From the NCBI GenBank assembly GCA_964504985.1, contig CAZDFU010000010.1, positions 1 through 38,415 on the forward strand: a DNA stretch of 38,415 nucleotides, read 5' to 3'. The DNA is from CAZDFU01 sp964504985. Lineage in GTDB: Bacteria; Patescibacteriota; Microgenomatia; Daviesbacterales; UBA10151. The notes below the pieces were generated by a model. The model did no database searches. It saw only the letters and a program-made list of their open reading frames with translations, and had not been told where the DNA came from. Positions 7,954 to 17,153 of this stretch are shown here, in pieces (within the stretch, counting starts at the first letter, position 1; every line of letters begins with the position of its first letter). The position numbers and the translations under genes were made by a program.

Positions 7954-9173
7954 AAAGGATTTTTAGTTAAGTTGCTTGCAAAAAAGAGATTAATAATTTC
8001 TTTTGGAAGAGGTATACCTGTTAAGAATGGCAGCATCAAAATAAAACTTAAAAATATTATACCAAGTAATACAATGACTAATTCTTTGATTTGTTTATTC
8101 TCCAAGCCTTTATTTAATTGATATCCTAAAGAAAGAGCCAGAAAAGGAACTGACGGGCTGAAATGATATAAAAACATGATTCTGGGAGAAAAAGACCAGG
8201 GTAACCAAAACGCAATAAATCCTAGGATAATTATAAATAAGTTTACTGATTTTTGCTTGACTGCTTGCCAGATAGTTAATAGGATAGACAAACTGCCAAT
8301 CCAAAATAAAACAGGGTTGCCTGATGCAAATATGTTGGCAATTTTATCTTTTTGATAATCCACAAAATACCACACTGGATAAAGATTAAACGGCCAGGAC
8401 CACCAGGCAGATGAGTAATCATGCGTGGCTTTGAGATTTGTATGATACCACCACATTTGTTTTTGCAGTTCAATAAACTGAGGGAAGTCGTATCCGGATA
8501 AAAAATAGGGCAGGTAACTTAATAAATATATTATTGGTGGGATGAGAAGAAAGTAAACAAGTTTTACCCAATCCTTTTGTAAAAGCAGGATTGGAGCAAG
8601 TATCAAAATAAAATATATAGAAGCCCACTTGCTTGAAATGGCCAGTCCGAAAAAAACAGAAGAGAGAAAAAATCTTTTATTAAGAAGAAATAAAAGGGAA
8701 GTTAAAATAAAGGTAACAAAATAAACATCATTCATACCTACTCTTGATTGAACAAAATTTAATCCATCAATAGAGAAGAGAAAGCTGGCGATAAGTGATG
8801 CTGTCTCGCTTTTTGTTAACCTAAGCCCCAGAAGATAAACAAGATAAACTGATAATACTCCTAATACCGCTCCAGGGAGTCTCCAAGCCCAGGCAGAATC
8901 TGAACCGGTTATTTTCATAGAAATAGCCATAATTTCTTTGGCCAAAGGGGGGTGGGTCCATTCATATGCCACTCCCGCCGGGGGGGTGGCCCAGGGATCC
9001 CAGGTGCTTTTGTTACCTTTTACATACTCTTTGGCGGTAAATGCATGATAAACCTCATCAAACACATAATTTTCTGGGTAATCAAGACGGAATAGTCTTA
9101 AGAATACTGTTAGCAGTAATATTGCTATCAAAACCTTTGACGGATGGAGTTTAAAGAAGTTAAAATTAATCAT
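7950..9173 (-). CDS. PMT-family (GT39-like) membrane glycosyltransferase
   Basis: Protein mannosyltransferases move a sugar from a polyprenyl-phosphate carrier to proteins at the outer face of the membrane. The 407-residue protein has an N-terminal helix, then the catalytic-loop motif FDEVYHAFTAKEY with the conserved Asp-Glu, the THPPLAKEIM motif, and RLPGAVLGVLSVYLVYLLGLRL, all typical of GT39. About nine hydrophobic segments follow. It is shorter than eukaryotic PMTs and lacks a MIR domain, as usual for bacteria. A -10-like TAAAAT lies 6 nt before the ATG, suggesting a leaderless message. The sugar and acceptor are unknown. Confidence 0.85.
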   Translation of the reverse strand: MINFNFFKLHPSKVLIAILLLTVFLRLFRLDYPENYVFDEVYHAFTAKEYVKGNKSTWDPWATPPAGVAYEWTHPPLAKEIMAISMKITGSDSAWAWRLPGAVLGVLSVYLVYLLGLRLTKSETASLIASFLFSIDGLNFVQSRVGMNDVYFVTFILTSLLFLLNKRFFLSSVFFGLAISSKWASIYFILILAPILLLQKDWVKLVYFLLIPPIIYLLSYLPYFLSGYDFPQFIELQKQMWWYHTNLKATHDYSSAWWSWPFNLYPVWYFVDYQKDKIANIFASGNPVLFWIGSLSILLTIWQAVKQKSVNLFIIILGFIAFWLPWSFSPRIMFLYHFSPSVPFLALSLGYQLNKGLENKQIKELVIVLLGIIFLSFILMLPFLTGIPLPKEIINLFFASNLTKNPF

Positions 9174-9194
9174 TACTTTATTTTACAAGATTTT

Positions 9195-11087
9195 ATGATC
9201 AATGCCATACTGTTTATTCTAAATCTAACTATTTTTGGATTTTTTCTTACCTACTTTTTTAAACTTAAGCTTCTTTTTGAAGAAAGAATTTGGACTGCCT
9301 TTTTGTTAGGCACAGTTACTTTAGGATATTTTCATCTTTTCCTCATTCTTTTTATAAAATCACCTTTTCTTAGTCTTCTTGGATTTTTAGTTACTATTAA
9401 TCTTTTTTCTTTCTATTTTTTAGTTAAAGAAGATTTCTTGATAATAAAAAAAGATTTTTTAGATTTTAAAGAAAGGTTAAGGCAAAAATCCTGGATAACT
9501 TTTTTAATCTTTTTGTCCATAATGTTGTTAATTTTTGCCTTTTTAGCTTCCCAATTGCTTATCAAAAAAGAAGGAAGGCTATTTGTTCAGCCAGTTCATT
9601 CTTATGGAGATATCTCTCTTCACCTAAGCATTATTTCTTCTTTTGCTTTTGGAGACAACTTCCCTCCACAAAGTCCCATACTTTCTGGCACACCCATCTC
9701 ATATCCATTTTTATTTGATTTCATAACAGCAATTTTTGTAACTCCGCTTTCTCTTGAAATTGAGAAAGCAGTTTCTTTAACAGGAGTTTTGATGATGATT
9801 GTTGTAATTTTAAGCCTTGCTTATTTTGGTTTATCTTGGACAAGAAATAAATTAGCAGCAATACTTTTTTTAGTAATTTTTGCTTTAAATGGGGGGCTTG
9901 GTTTTTTGATATTCTTGCAGGATATTTTTGCCAGTTCAAATACATTAGTTAGCCTGTTTAACCTGCAAAAAGATTATACAGCCTTAAAAGATATAGGTTT
10001 TCAGTGGATTAATGTAGTGATTTCTATGTTTTTGCCTCAAAGGGGTTTTTTGCTTGGGATTTCAGTAGGTATTTTGATACTTAGGATATTTTGGCAATTG
10101 TCTGATAACTTTAATAAAAGAACTTTTATACTGGGATCCCTTTTATTTTCTCTTCTGCCTATTATTCATGCTCATACCATGATTGCTCTTGTTCCTTTTT
10201 TAATATGGCCAAATATAAAATCTATTATTAGAAATAAAACAATTATTCCCTTTGTAGTGCTAATAGGCATACTCTCAGCGGTAATAATTTTTTCCCTAAG
10301 TAAGACTTTTTTAGGTCAGGCAGATAATCCTTTAGCAAATATTAAGTTTCAATTAGGCTGGATGGCAAATGGAGAGAACTTGTTAGTGTTTTATACAAAA
10401 AACTTTGGTTGGTCTTTAATCCTCTTACCCCCTCTTTATATCTTGGGAATTAAACATAAATTGGAAGTTTCATATTTTGCACTGATAGGACTTATTTGGT
10501 TTATACTGCCAAGTTTTTTTATATTCCAGCCATGGGATTTTGATAATACAAAACTATTTATTTACTGGTATTTAAGTGCTGCTTTATTAATTGCCCATTT
10601 TTTATCAAGGTTTTTGCTAAATATGAATTTATACGTTGTTTTTTTTGCCATCATAAGTATTTTTTTGCTCACTTTTTCAGGGGGTTTAGATGTTATCAGG
10701 CTTTTGCAATCTTCGAATACCAGGTTTGAGGTTTATTCACCCAATGCTATAAACGCAGCTGAGTTTATCAAACAAAATACCCAAAAAAATGCTGTTTTTT
10801 TATCTGTTGATAAGTTTGACAATCCAGCTGTTTCCCTGGCAGGGAGAAAAACTGTTGTTGGTTATCATGGTTGGCTTTGGACATACGGGTTAGATTATTC
10901 ACAAAGAGAGAAAGATGTTAGGTTGATGCTTTCAGGCAAAGCTGATGAGATATTGTTTAAAAAATACAGGATTAGTCATGTGATATTTTTTAATGAACCT
11001 AATAATTATGAGATAAATAAGCAATATTTTTATGACCATTTCCAGTTAATCTACAATTTAGACGGTTATGAGATTTTCAAAATTTAG
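9195..11087 (+). CDS. Large GT-C-like polytopic membrane protein
   Basis: This protein of about 630 residues has a dozen or more hydrophobic segments and a C-terminal globular part (NAAEFIKQNTQKNAVFLSVD to the end), an arrangement typical of GT-C glycosyltransferases and related YfhO-like proteins. The loop HSYGDISLHLSIISSFAFG contains an acidic residue in the first large loop, as expected of a GT-C catalytic loop. I do not recognise the exact family. The ATG at 9195 was chosen because it directly precedes the first membrane segment (MINAILFILNLTIFG). It overlaps the stop of the next gene tail-to-tail. Confidence 0.7.
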   Translation: MINAILFILNLTIFGFFLTYFFKLKLLFEERIWTAFLLGTVTLGYFHLFLILFIKSPFLSLLGFLVTINLFSFYFLVKEDFLIIKKDFLDFKERLRQKSWITFLIFLSIMLLIFAFLASQLLIKKEGRLFVQPVHSYGDISLHLSIISSFAFGDNFPPQSPILSGTPISYPFLFDFITAIFVTPLSLEIEKAVSLTGVLMMIVVILSLAYFGLSWTRNKLAAILFLVIFALNGGLGFLIFLQDIFASSNTLVSLFNLQKDYTALKDIGFQWINVVISMFLPQRGFLLGISVGILILRIFWQLSDNFNKRTFILGSLLFSLLPIIHAHTMIALVPFLIWPNIKSIIRNKTIIPFVVLIGILSAVIIFSLSKTFLGQADNPLANIKFQLGWMANGENLLVFYTKNFGWSLILLPPLYILGIKHKLEVSYFALIGLIWFILPSFFIFQPWDFDNTKLFIYWYLSAALLIAHFLSRFLLNMNLYVVFFAIISIFLLTFSGGLDVIRLLQSSNTRFEVYSPNAINAAEFIKQNTQKNAVFLSVDKFDNPAVSLAGRKTVVGYHGWLWTYGLDYSQREKDVRLMLSGKADEILFKKYRISHVIFFNEPNNYEINKQYFYDHFQLIYNLDGYEIFKI

Positions 11088-12463
11088 GTTCTGAGCCAGG
11101 GTTGGGGTCTATTCCAGAAATAATCCTGGAAATATAAAATAGTGAGAATATTGAATAAAATACCCAAAATAAAGGTTGATATGATGATTACTTGCACCAC
11201 TTTTTTCAATCTTACCCAATGAAATAATTCAAAGAACATAACAGGGGCCATTAAGGCGACAAAGAACATTTGGTAGGCTTTTATCGAATTACCATTCCAG
11301 GCCCATCCACCAGTACCATAAATGTAACTAGATGAAACAGGGAGTGTAATGAAAAAGAAGACGGGTAAAAATTTGGGATTTTTAATTATTTCTAGAATAA
11401 CTAAAGCTGAAGCCCAGGCTAAAAAAGGATAAAGTGGCAATCGGTACCAACCATAAGTAAAGCCACTCATAATTGCAAAAAGAACTAGATAAGAACCCAG
11501 CATAACGGGTAGAATCAGGCGGTCTATTTGACTCTCACCTTTTGATTTTAAGAATGAATATAAAATAACACATGCCCAGCCCCAGATAATCCATCCATCT
11601 ATAGACAAAAGACTATTGCTAATTCTGAATACATCAAATAAATCGATAATTGGGGTAGGAAAGTTAAGGAAGATAGCGTTATAAGCAGACAATAGTTTCA
11701 GAAAAAGATGCCAGTTATAGTAATATCCATATAGAAACCATGTAGCTATAGCTAACATAAGAGAAATAATAAGAGTCATTGAGGATTTTCTATCCTTTAA
11801 CGCTAACGAAAGAAGAATTAGGCCTAAACTTATATACACACCAGTTGGTTTTATCAAAAAAGAAACCCCGGCAACGAAACTCATGACTACTAACCATATA
11901 AATCCTCGTTTAACCCTATAAATTACAAATAAAACTAAAGAGAGAAGAGATGTTGTAACGAGAAGGTTTGAATCTAATGGTAATCTTGAGCCAAGTATTA
12001 TTGTAGGAACTGTTGCAAAAATTAAACTTGCTACGCTTGCTTCAGCAACACCTCTTAATAAGTAAATTAGGGTAAAAAGAAGAATTACATTCAAAAAAAA
12101 GAAATATGGCATTGGAGCTCGCAGTATCGCTACATTAACTTTGTCAAAACTGTCCATTCCTTGCGATAAAGCATAAGCGCCTGACATCAGAAGGAATAAT
12201 GGAGAGTCGTCAAAGTAGGGTTCAACAATTCTATAATCATTACCATTTATTTTCTGAATTGGGAAATTTCCATATTCTACTAACCAAGACCAGGCTTTGG
12301 GTGTGCCTGACTGAATTAGGCTTATGCCTCCAAATGCAGCACTAACTTCATCTTGTGTGTCTAATATGGGTGGAAATTCTTCTAGTCTCTGAGAGGAAAG
12401 GATGAATCCCAACAGAGCAATACAAATTGCTATGAATATATGTTTGACAATTGGTTTCCTCAT
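11084..12463 (-). CDS. ArnT/PMT-like GT-C membrane glycosyltransferase
   Basis: This protein of about 459 residues has roughly ten hydrophobic segments. It begins MRKPIVKHIFIAICIALLGF, and the first extracytoplasmic loop, PPILDTQDEVSAAFGGISL, places acidic residues where GT83/GT39 enzymes carry their catalytic Asp/Glu. A later loop includes the APMPYFFFLNVILLF segment. The acceptor and sugar are unknown. The ATG at 12463 is preferred to an upstream TTG at 12505. It lies 57 nt downstream of the methyltransferase stop, so the two may be co-transcribed, which suggests modified surface sugars or lipids. Confidence 0.72.
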   Translation of the reverse strand: MRKPIVKHIFIAICIALLGFILSSQRLEEFPPILDTQDEVSAAFGGISLIQSGTPKAWSWLVEYGNFPIQKINGNDYRIVEPYFDDSPLFLLMSGAYALSQGMDSFDKVNVAILRAPMPYFFFLNVILLFTLIYLLRGVAEASVASLIFATVPTIILGSRLPLDSNLLVTTSLLSLVLFVIYRVKRGFIWLVVMSFVAGVSFLIKPTGVYISLGLILLSLALKDRKSSMTLIISLMLAIATWFLYGYYYNWHLFLKLLSAYNAIFLNFPTPIIDLFDVFRISNSLLSIDGWIIWGWACVILYSFLKSKGESQIDRLILPVMLGSYLVLFAIMSGFTYGWYRLPLYPFLAWASALVILEIIKNPKFLPVFFFITLPVSSSYIYGTGGWAWNGNSIKAYQMFFVALMAPVMFFELFHWVRLKKVVQVIIISTFILGILFNILTILYFQDYFWNRPQPWLRT

Positions 12464-12520
12464 TAGTTTAAGTTGTAGACTAAGTATATTACAAATGGAG
12501 AACAAAATTTTTAGTCGTAA

Positions 12521-13153
12521 TTACTTACTAAGTACAAAGGTTACTTCCATACCCAAATGTGTAAAAAATTTATTTTTAATCTTTAAACCCGATTTTATAA
12601 TAAGTTTTTCAAGTTCGCTATGATGAAAGGGATGGACATGGGCGCCTTTCCAAACCTTTCCGGTTGTATTTTCCCAAAAAAACCAGATTAATCTAAAGAG
12701 TAAGTTTCCTGAATCCATAGAGATAATTCCTAAACCATTTTTTCTCAAAACTCTTTTTATTTCATCTAAAGACAACTGTGGATTTTCTACATGTTCTATG
12801 GTTTCGTAGAAAATAATAAGGTCAAAGGTCCCGTTATCAAAAGGCAGGCTCTCAGCAGTACCTGTCTTAAATGTAATCTTTGGATATTTCCTTTTAGCAT
12901 AATCAACAGCTTTTTTATATGCATCTACCCCGTAATATTTGGCATTGGGAAACGAAGTTGCCAGGATAGATAGCATATACCCGCTTGCACAACCAATATC
13001 CAGGCAATTATTAAATTTGCTGGATTTTAATATCTTTTTTGCCGATTTTATTTTAATATGGTGCCAAACTTTTTGAAGCAGGTTATTCTTTATCCCATTT
13101 TGATAATAATCTACTGGAACTTTTTCCAAAATACTTTTCTGCGGAATTCCCAT
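12521..13153 (-). CDS. SAM-dependent class I methyltransferase
   Basis: This is a protein of about 210 residues with the Rossmann-type methyltransferase fold. Motif I is CLDIGCASGYM, the acidic end of strand 2 is KYYGVDAYKKAVDYAK, and the Methyltransf_11 core continues with TAESLPFDNGTFDLIIFYETIEHV. The substrate is unknown; its position beside GT-C genes suggests a glycolipid or sugar. I chose the second ATG because a promoter (TTGTAT, 17 bp, TATATT) ends 6 nt before it, predicting a leaderless mRNA. Starting at 13159 would add two residues, but that codon lies where the transcript is predicted to begin. Confidence 0.85.
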   Translation of the reverse strand: MGIPQKSILEKVPVDYYQNGIKNNLLQKVWHHIKIKSAKKILKSSKFNNCLDIGCASGYMLSILATSFPNAKYYGVDAYKKAVDYAKRKYPKITFKTGTAESLPFDNGTFDLIIFYETIEHVENPQLSLDEIKRVLRKNGLGIISMDSGNLLFRLIWFFWENTTGKVWKGAHVHPFHHSELEKLIIKSGLKIKNKFFTHLGMEVTFVLSK

Positions 13154-13159
13154 TTTCAT

Positions 13160-13188
13160 AATATAATTAATGGTCGGCAAAAATACAA
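13160..13188 (-). promoter_or_regulatory. Promoter of the methyltransferase gene
   Basis: On the minus strand TTGTAT (13188-13183), a 17-bp spacer and TATATT (13165-13160) are followed after 6 nt by ATG at 13153. The transcript is predicted to start at the start codon. Confidence 0.55.
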
Positions 13189-13207
13189 GGATATTTGGAT
13201 TATTGTT

Positions 13208-14206
13208 ATGAATAAAATTTTAGTCATTTTAGGCCCTACTGCTACTGGTAAAACTGATTTAGCTATAAAGTTGGCTGAAAAGTTTTACGGAGAATTATTA
13301 TCTTGTGATTCAAGACAGGTATATAGAGGTTTGGATATCGGCACAGGTAAAATTCCAAATTCCAAATTTCAAATTTCAAATACCAAGAAGCAAAATGGGT
13401 TGTGGGAAATTAATGGAGTTAAAATTTGGATGTATGATGTGGCAGATCTAAAGAAGCAATACACTGTCTTTAATTATGTCAAAGATGCAAATAAAACAAT
13501 CAAGGATATTATTAAAAGAGGAAAGTTGCCTATTATTGTTGGCGGAAGCGGATTGTATCTTGAAGCTTTGCTTTATGGCTTGCCTAATTTAGCAATACCA
13601 ATTGACCAAAACCTTAGAAATAAGTTAATCAATTTAACAATTAAACAATTACAACAGGAATTACAAAAATTATCACCTTTAAGGTGGGGTGAACTTAATG
13701 AGTCAGACAGGCAAAATCCGAGGAGACTGGTTAGAGCGATAGAGCTCGAGACTTCACCTCGGAGGAGTTCCTTCGACTACTTTGACTTCGCTCAATACAG
13801 GTATGCTCAGGACCATCTCCGAGGTGTTAACACATCTTTTAATGCTTTGAAAATTGGTTTAACAGCGCCAAGAGAAGTTTTATATAAAAAAGCAGATCGA
13901 AAAGTCATGGGTAGAATAAATCAAGGTATGATTGAGGAAGTTAAAGATTTACAAAAGATGGGTTTAACTTTAAAAAGAATGAGGCAATTGGGACTGGAGT
14001 ATGGAGTTTTAGCAGACTATTTGGAAGGGAATATTAATAATAAAGAAGACTTGATTAAACGTATGAAGGGGAAAATTCATGGATTAATAAGAAGGCAACT
14101 TAGCTGGTTTAAAAAAGAAAAGGAAGTTTTTTGGTTTAATATTGCAACTGCGGATTACTTAGATAAGATAGATAAAGTAGTTATAGATTGGTATAATCAG
14201 AGGTAA
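13208..14206 (+). CDS. miaA: tRNA dimethylallyltransferase MiaA with an in-frame inserted repeat
   Basis: MiaA adds a dimethylallyl group to A37 of tRNAs that read UNN codons. The 332-residue protein starts MNKILVILGPTATGKT with its P-loop at residues 9-16. It then shows SCDSRQVYRGLDIGTGK, IIVGGSGLYLEALLYG and NPRRLVRAIEL. Right after this last motif it contains 24 residues encoded by a palindromic DNA element (13755-13826), read as PRRSSFDYFDFAQYRYAQDH and neighbours, which MiaA proteins normally lack. The frame stays open, so the enzyme may tolerate it in a loop. The start at 13208 fits the family; an upstream in-frame start at 13058 adds unrelated sequence. Confidence 0.93.
   Translation: MNKILVILGPTATGKTDLAIKLAEKFYGELLSCDSRQVYRGLDIGTGKIPNSKFQISNTKKQNGLWEINGVKIWMYDVADLKKQYTVFNYVKDANKTIKDIIKRGKLPIIVGGSGLYLEALLYGLPNLAIPIDQNLRNKLINLTIKQLQQELQKLSPLRWGELNESDRQNPRRLVRAIELETSPRRSSFDYFDFAQYRYAQDHLRGVNTSFNALKIGLTAPREVLYKKADRKVMGRINQGMIEEVKDLQKMGLTLKRMRQLGLEYGVLADYLEGNINNKEDLIKRMKGKIHGLIRRQLSWFKKEKEVFWFNIATADYLDKIDKVVIDWYNQR
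13755..13826. repeat. Palindromic repeat element inserted in miaA
   Basis: The 72-bp element is bounded by a perfect 10-bp inverted repeat, CACCTCGGAG (13755-13764) and CTCCGAGGTG (13817-13826). Its centre contains CTTCGAC and GACTTCGCTCA, the same words as a palindrome in rnpB at 15321-15340. Its length is a multiple of three and contains no stop in the miaA frame, so it adds exactly 24 codons. It behaves like the protein-coding palindromic elements known from Rickettsia, though the sequence is different. Confidence 0.75.
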
Positions 14207-14218
14207 TAGACAAGATAC

Positions 14219-15187
14219 ATGCCAAACAAAATTGATATATCACATAGAACTATAATTTTTATTGCAGTTTTTATATTAGGAATCTGGTTAGTTTATCTTA
14301 TTAAAGATTTGTTGATTATTCTGTTTGCTGGTGTAATATTGATGTCCGCTTTAACTCCAGTGGTAAGTTTGCTGACTAAATTTAAATTACCAAAGAGTTT
14401 GAGTATTGGTATTACCTACATTATTATTATTGCTGTTATTTCAGGGCTTTTTGCTATTGTCCTGCCTCCGCTTTTTGAAGAGAGTAGTAAACTGGTTTCT
14501 ACTTTACCTCCTCTTCTTGATCAGTTATTTAATACCTTAACGATTGATAAATCAGTTTTTCAAACCCAATTGTCATCCCTTTCATCAAATGCATTTTCAC
14601 TCACTTTAGCAGTTTTTGATAATTTCCTTACCATAATTTTTCTTTTAGTGCTAACATTTTATTTGTTACTGGAAAGGGAGAGTTTAGAAAAAAGGTTAGC
14701 TCAGCTTTTTCTGGGAAGGGAAGAAAGGGTAAGAAAGCTGACAATCCAAATAGAAGAAAAATTAGGCAGTTGGCTTATTGGTCAACTTATTTTAAGTTTA
14801 ATAATTGGAGTATTATCCTATATAGGACTTAGGATTTTGGGTATCCCTTACGCTTTGCCTCTTGCAGTAATTGCGGGGATACTGGAAGTTGTTCCGGTGA
14901 TTGGACCGATTATTTCTGCAATACCGCCAATTTTAATAGCATTGACTGTTTCTCCTCTTCTAGCTCTTGGTGTTGCTGCTATGTACTTTGTGATTCAGCA
15001 GCTGGAGAATCATCTATTCGTTCCCCAGGTAATGAGGAAGGCTGTTGGTTTAAACCCTTTGGTGGTAATTTTAGCAATTGCTATTGGTTCAAGACTCCTG
15101 GGTTTTGTAGGGGCACTTTTGGCAGTGCCTATTGCAGTGGTAGTTCAAATTATAGTGACTGAGATAATTGAAGAAAGAAAAAATTAG
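14219..15187 (+). CDS. AI-2E family (PerM-like) permease
   Basis: This 322-residue polytopic protein has paired N-terminal helices (IIFIAVFILGIWLVYLIKDLLIILFAGVILM), a soluble middle part, and the conserved C-terminal block with GIPYALPLAVIAGILEVVPVIGPIISAIPP and QQLENHLFVPQVM, which define the AI-2 exporter/PerM family. Substrates vary in this family and quorum signalling should not be assumed. It follows miaA after 12 nt and is likely co-transcribed. The rnpB promoter overlaps its last codons. Confidence 0.92.
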   Translation: MPNKIDISHRTIIFIAVFILGIWLVYLIKDLLIILFAGVILMSALTPVVSLLTKFKLPKSLSIGITYIIIIAVISGLFAIVLPPLFEESSKLVSTLPPLLDQLFNTLTIDKSVFQTQLSSLSSNAFSLTLAVFDNFLTIIFLLVLTFYLLLERESLEKRLAQLFLGREERVRKLTIQIEEKLGSWLIGQLILSLIIGVLSYIGLRILGIPYALPLAVIAGILEVVPVIGPIISAIPPILIALTVSPLLALGVAAMYFVIQQLENHLFVPQVMRKAVGLNPLVVILAIAIGSRLLGFVGALLAVPIAVVVQIIVTEIIEERKN

Positions 15188-15196
15188 AGGTATAAT
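15168..15196 (+). promoter_or_regulatory. rnpB promoter
   Basis: TTGAAG (15168-15173), a 17-bp spacer and TATAAT (15191-15196) lie 6 nt before the first base of the RNase P RNA P1 helix (15203). The -35 box lies inside the end of the permease gene. Because the RNA's 5' end is fixed by structure, this promoter calibrates the -10-to-start distance in this genome at about 7 nt. Confidence 0.8.
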
Positions 15197-15202
15197 ATTA
15201 AT

Positions 15203-15580
15203 GCTTAGGAAGAAGGATGATTAGGGTGTACCCTGCGGTACGCTCAGGAAAGTCCAGACAGCATAGAGCAGGGTGGTCGTTGTAAAACGATAGCCGTACC
15301 CTTCAATAGAACTCAGGGCAGCCTGAGCGAAGTCGAAGGCTAAGGTCTAGTTAGAGCAACAGTGACGAACCGGGCGGCGCCGGGTGAAACGATCAAGCTA
15401 CTGGGTATTTGATTCGTAGAGCAAACAAAGGGTTTACCCTGAGAGAGCGAAGACGAGTCAAAGGGTAATCCTCCCCGCTGCAATCCTAGAACCGATTAGG
15501 CTGCTCGCCATATAATCGAAATCAGGAGCATTAGATAAATTATCATCTAAAACAGAATCTGGCTTACTCTCTTCCTAGGC
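15203..15580 (+). ncRNA. rnpB: RNase P RNA
   Basis: This is the catalytic RNA that trims the 5' ends of tRNA precursors. The conserved AGGAAAGTCC lies at 15246-15255, followed by CATAGAGCAGGGTGGTCG. The 3' conserved block ACAGAATCTGGCTTAC lies at 15552-15567. The ends are set by P1 pairing, GCTTAGGAAGA (from 15203) with TCTTCCTAGGC (to 15580). GAGCAAACAAAGGG and TAGGCTGCTCGCC match the usual conserved positions. Two peripheral helices look like palindromic repeat insertions: 15321-15340 (GCCTGAGCGAAGTCGAAGGC) and 15435-15467. At about 378 nt it is of ordinary bacterial size. Confidence 0.95.
15321..15340. repeat. Palindromic repeat within an rnpB helix
   Basis: GCCTGAGCGAAGTCGAAGGC folds into a small hairpin. 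Its complement contains CTTCGACTTCGCTCAGG, which shares its key words with the repeat inside miaA (13755-13826). A related degenerate stem, TACCCT/AGGGTA around GAGCGAAGACGAGTC, lies at 15435-15467. Confidence 0.55.
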
Positions 15581-15615
15581 AATTAAATATTTCCCCTGTA
15601 TACTATTATTTATAG

Positions 15616-17145
15616 ATGCTTGCAAAGATTCTTTCCGGGGCAAACATAGGAATGGAGGCTGTTACTATAAATGTGGAAGTGGATATTGCTTCAGTAGGTT
15701 TACCCTCTTTTACTATTGTTGGATTAGCGGATAGGGCAGTAGAAGAAAGTAAAGACAGAGTAAGGTCTGCTATCAGAAATTGCGGGGCATCTTTTCCCGC
15801 CAGAAAGATAACTGTCAATTTAGCTCCTGCTGATTTACCAAAAGAAGGGCCCGCATATGATTTACCGGTTGCTTTAGGGATATTAATTGCCAGTGGACAG
15901 ATAGCAGGAAGTGCCTTAGAAGAATTAAGGGATGCTCTGGTTGTTGGAGAACTCTCATTAGATGGTAGTTTACAAAGAACTCACGGGATTTTACCTTTGG
16001 CGGTGCTGGCAAAAGAAAAAGGTTATAAACGGCTGATTATTCCAAAAGATAATGCTTCTGAAGCAAATGTAATTGAGGGTGTACAAGTCTTTGCTATTGA
16101 ATCATTAACTCAGCTGATTAATTTTTTACAAGGTCAATTGGATCTTAATCCTGAAAGTAAAGCTGTCCCTAATTTAGATGTCAGTGGTGAATATGAATAT
16201 GATTTTTCTCAAATTAAAGGACACGAACAGGCAAAAAGAGCTTTAGAGATTGCTGCAGCAGGTGCTCACAATATATTACTTAAAGGTCCGCCAGGAGCGG
16301 GGAAAACAATGCTGGCCAGGGCTTTCCCGTCAATTTTGCCCCCGCTAACTTTAAAAGAAGCAATTGAGGTGACAAAGATATATTCTATTGCAGGATTACT
16401 GGATAAAGATACCTCTCTTATAAATAAGCGCCCCTTCAGATCTCCTCACCATAGCGCCTCAGCTGCAGGAATATTAGGAGGCGGTAATAGTGTTAGACCT
16501 GGAGAAATATCGTTGTCCCATAGGGGAGTACTATTTTTGGATGAGTTGCCTGAATTTCCAAGATATATCCTGGAATCTTTACGTCAGCCTTTAGAGGATC
16601 ATAAAATAACTGTTTCGCGTGCCTCTGGGTCTTTAACGTTCCCAGCAAAATTCATACTTTTTGGGGCTCAGAATCCTTGTCCTTGTGGTTTTTTAGGAGA
16701 TAAAAATAAAATATGCTCTTGTATGCCCGGGCAGATTGCTAAATATAAAAGAAGAATCTCCGGACCGTTAATAGACAGGATCGATATATATTTGGAAGTG
16801 CCTTCTGTTGAAGTAGAAAAATTGTCTGCAGAATCAACTGCTGAAACTTCTAATATTATCCGGGACAGAATTAATAAAGCAAGAATGATTCAACAAGCAA
16901 GATTTGGAAGTAGGATCTTAGTCAATTCTGAGATGAATAATGCAGAAATTAAGGAATTTTGTTCCGTTACTACGGAGGGGTTGGAGCTTTTAAAAATGGC
17001 CATCTCTTCACTTAATTTATCAGCAAGAGGATATCATAGGGTCCTTAAGCTGGGCAGGACCATTGCTGATTTAGAAGGTTCAGAAAATATTTTGACCGGA
17101 CATATAGCTGAAGCGCTTCAATACCGTTCAAGAGAAGAACTTTAA
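15616..17145 (+). CDS. comM: ComM/YifB family AAA+ ATPase (Mg-chelatase-like)
   Basis: ComM-type helicases help branch migration during natural transformation. The 509-residue protein has the N-terminal ChlI-like domain (MLAKILSGANIGMEAVTINVEVD), Walker A GPPGAGKTMLARAFP near residue 220, the family marker RPFRSPHHSASAAGILGGG, Walker B LFLDELPEF, sensor region FGAQNPCPCG with the Cys pair, and the C-terminal helical domain ARGYHRVLKLGRTIADLEGS. It ends just before a strong bidirectional terminator. Its presence beside recA/recJ in the window is compatible with DNA uptake, but no uptake genes are visible here. Confidence 0.95.
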   Translation: MLAKILSGANIGMEAVTINVEVDIASVGLPSFTIVGLADRAVEESKDRVRSAIRNCGASFPARKITVNLAPADLPKEGPAYDLPVALGILIASGQIAGSALEELRDALVVGELSLDGSLQRTHGILPLAVLAKEKGYKRLIIPKDNASEANVIEGVQVFAIESLTQLINFLQGQLDLNPESKAVPNLDVSGEYEYDFSQIKGHEQAKRALEIAAAGAHNILLKGPPGAGKTMLARAFPSILPPLTLKEAIEVTKIYSIAGLLDKDTSLINKRPFRSPHHSASAAGILGGGNSVRPGEISLSHRGVLFLDELPEFPRYILESLRQPLEDHKITVSRASGSLTFPAKFILFGAQNPCPCGFLGDKNKICSCMPGQIAKYKRRISGPLIDRIDIYLEVPSVEVEKLSAESTAETSNIIRDRINKARMIQQARFGSRILVNSEMNNAEIKEFCSVTTEGLELLKMAISSLNLSARGYHRVLKLGRTIADLEGSENILTGHIAEALQYRSREEL

Positions 17146-17153
17146 GGTATGAA

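Noticed and set aside
13058..13207. Upstream extension of miaA
   Set aside because: The extra 50 residues are unlike any MiaA, they overlap the divergent methyltransferase gene and its promoter, and the P-loop is at the right distance from the ATG at 13208.
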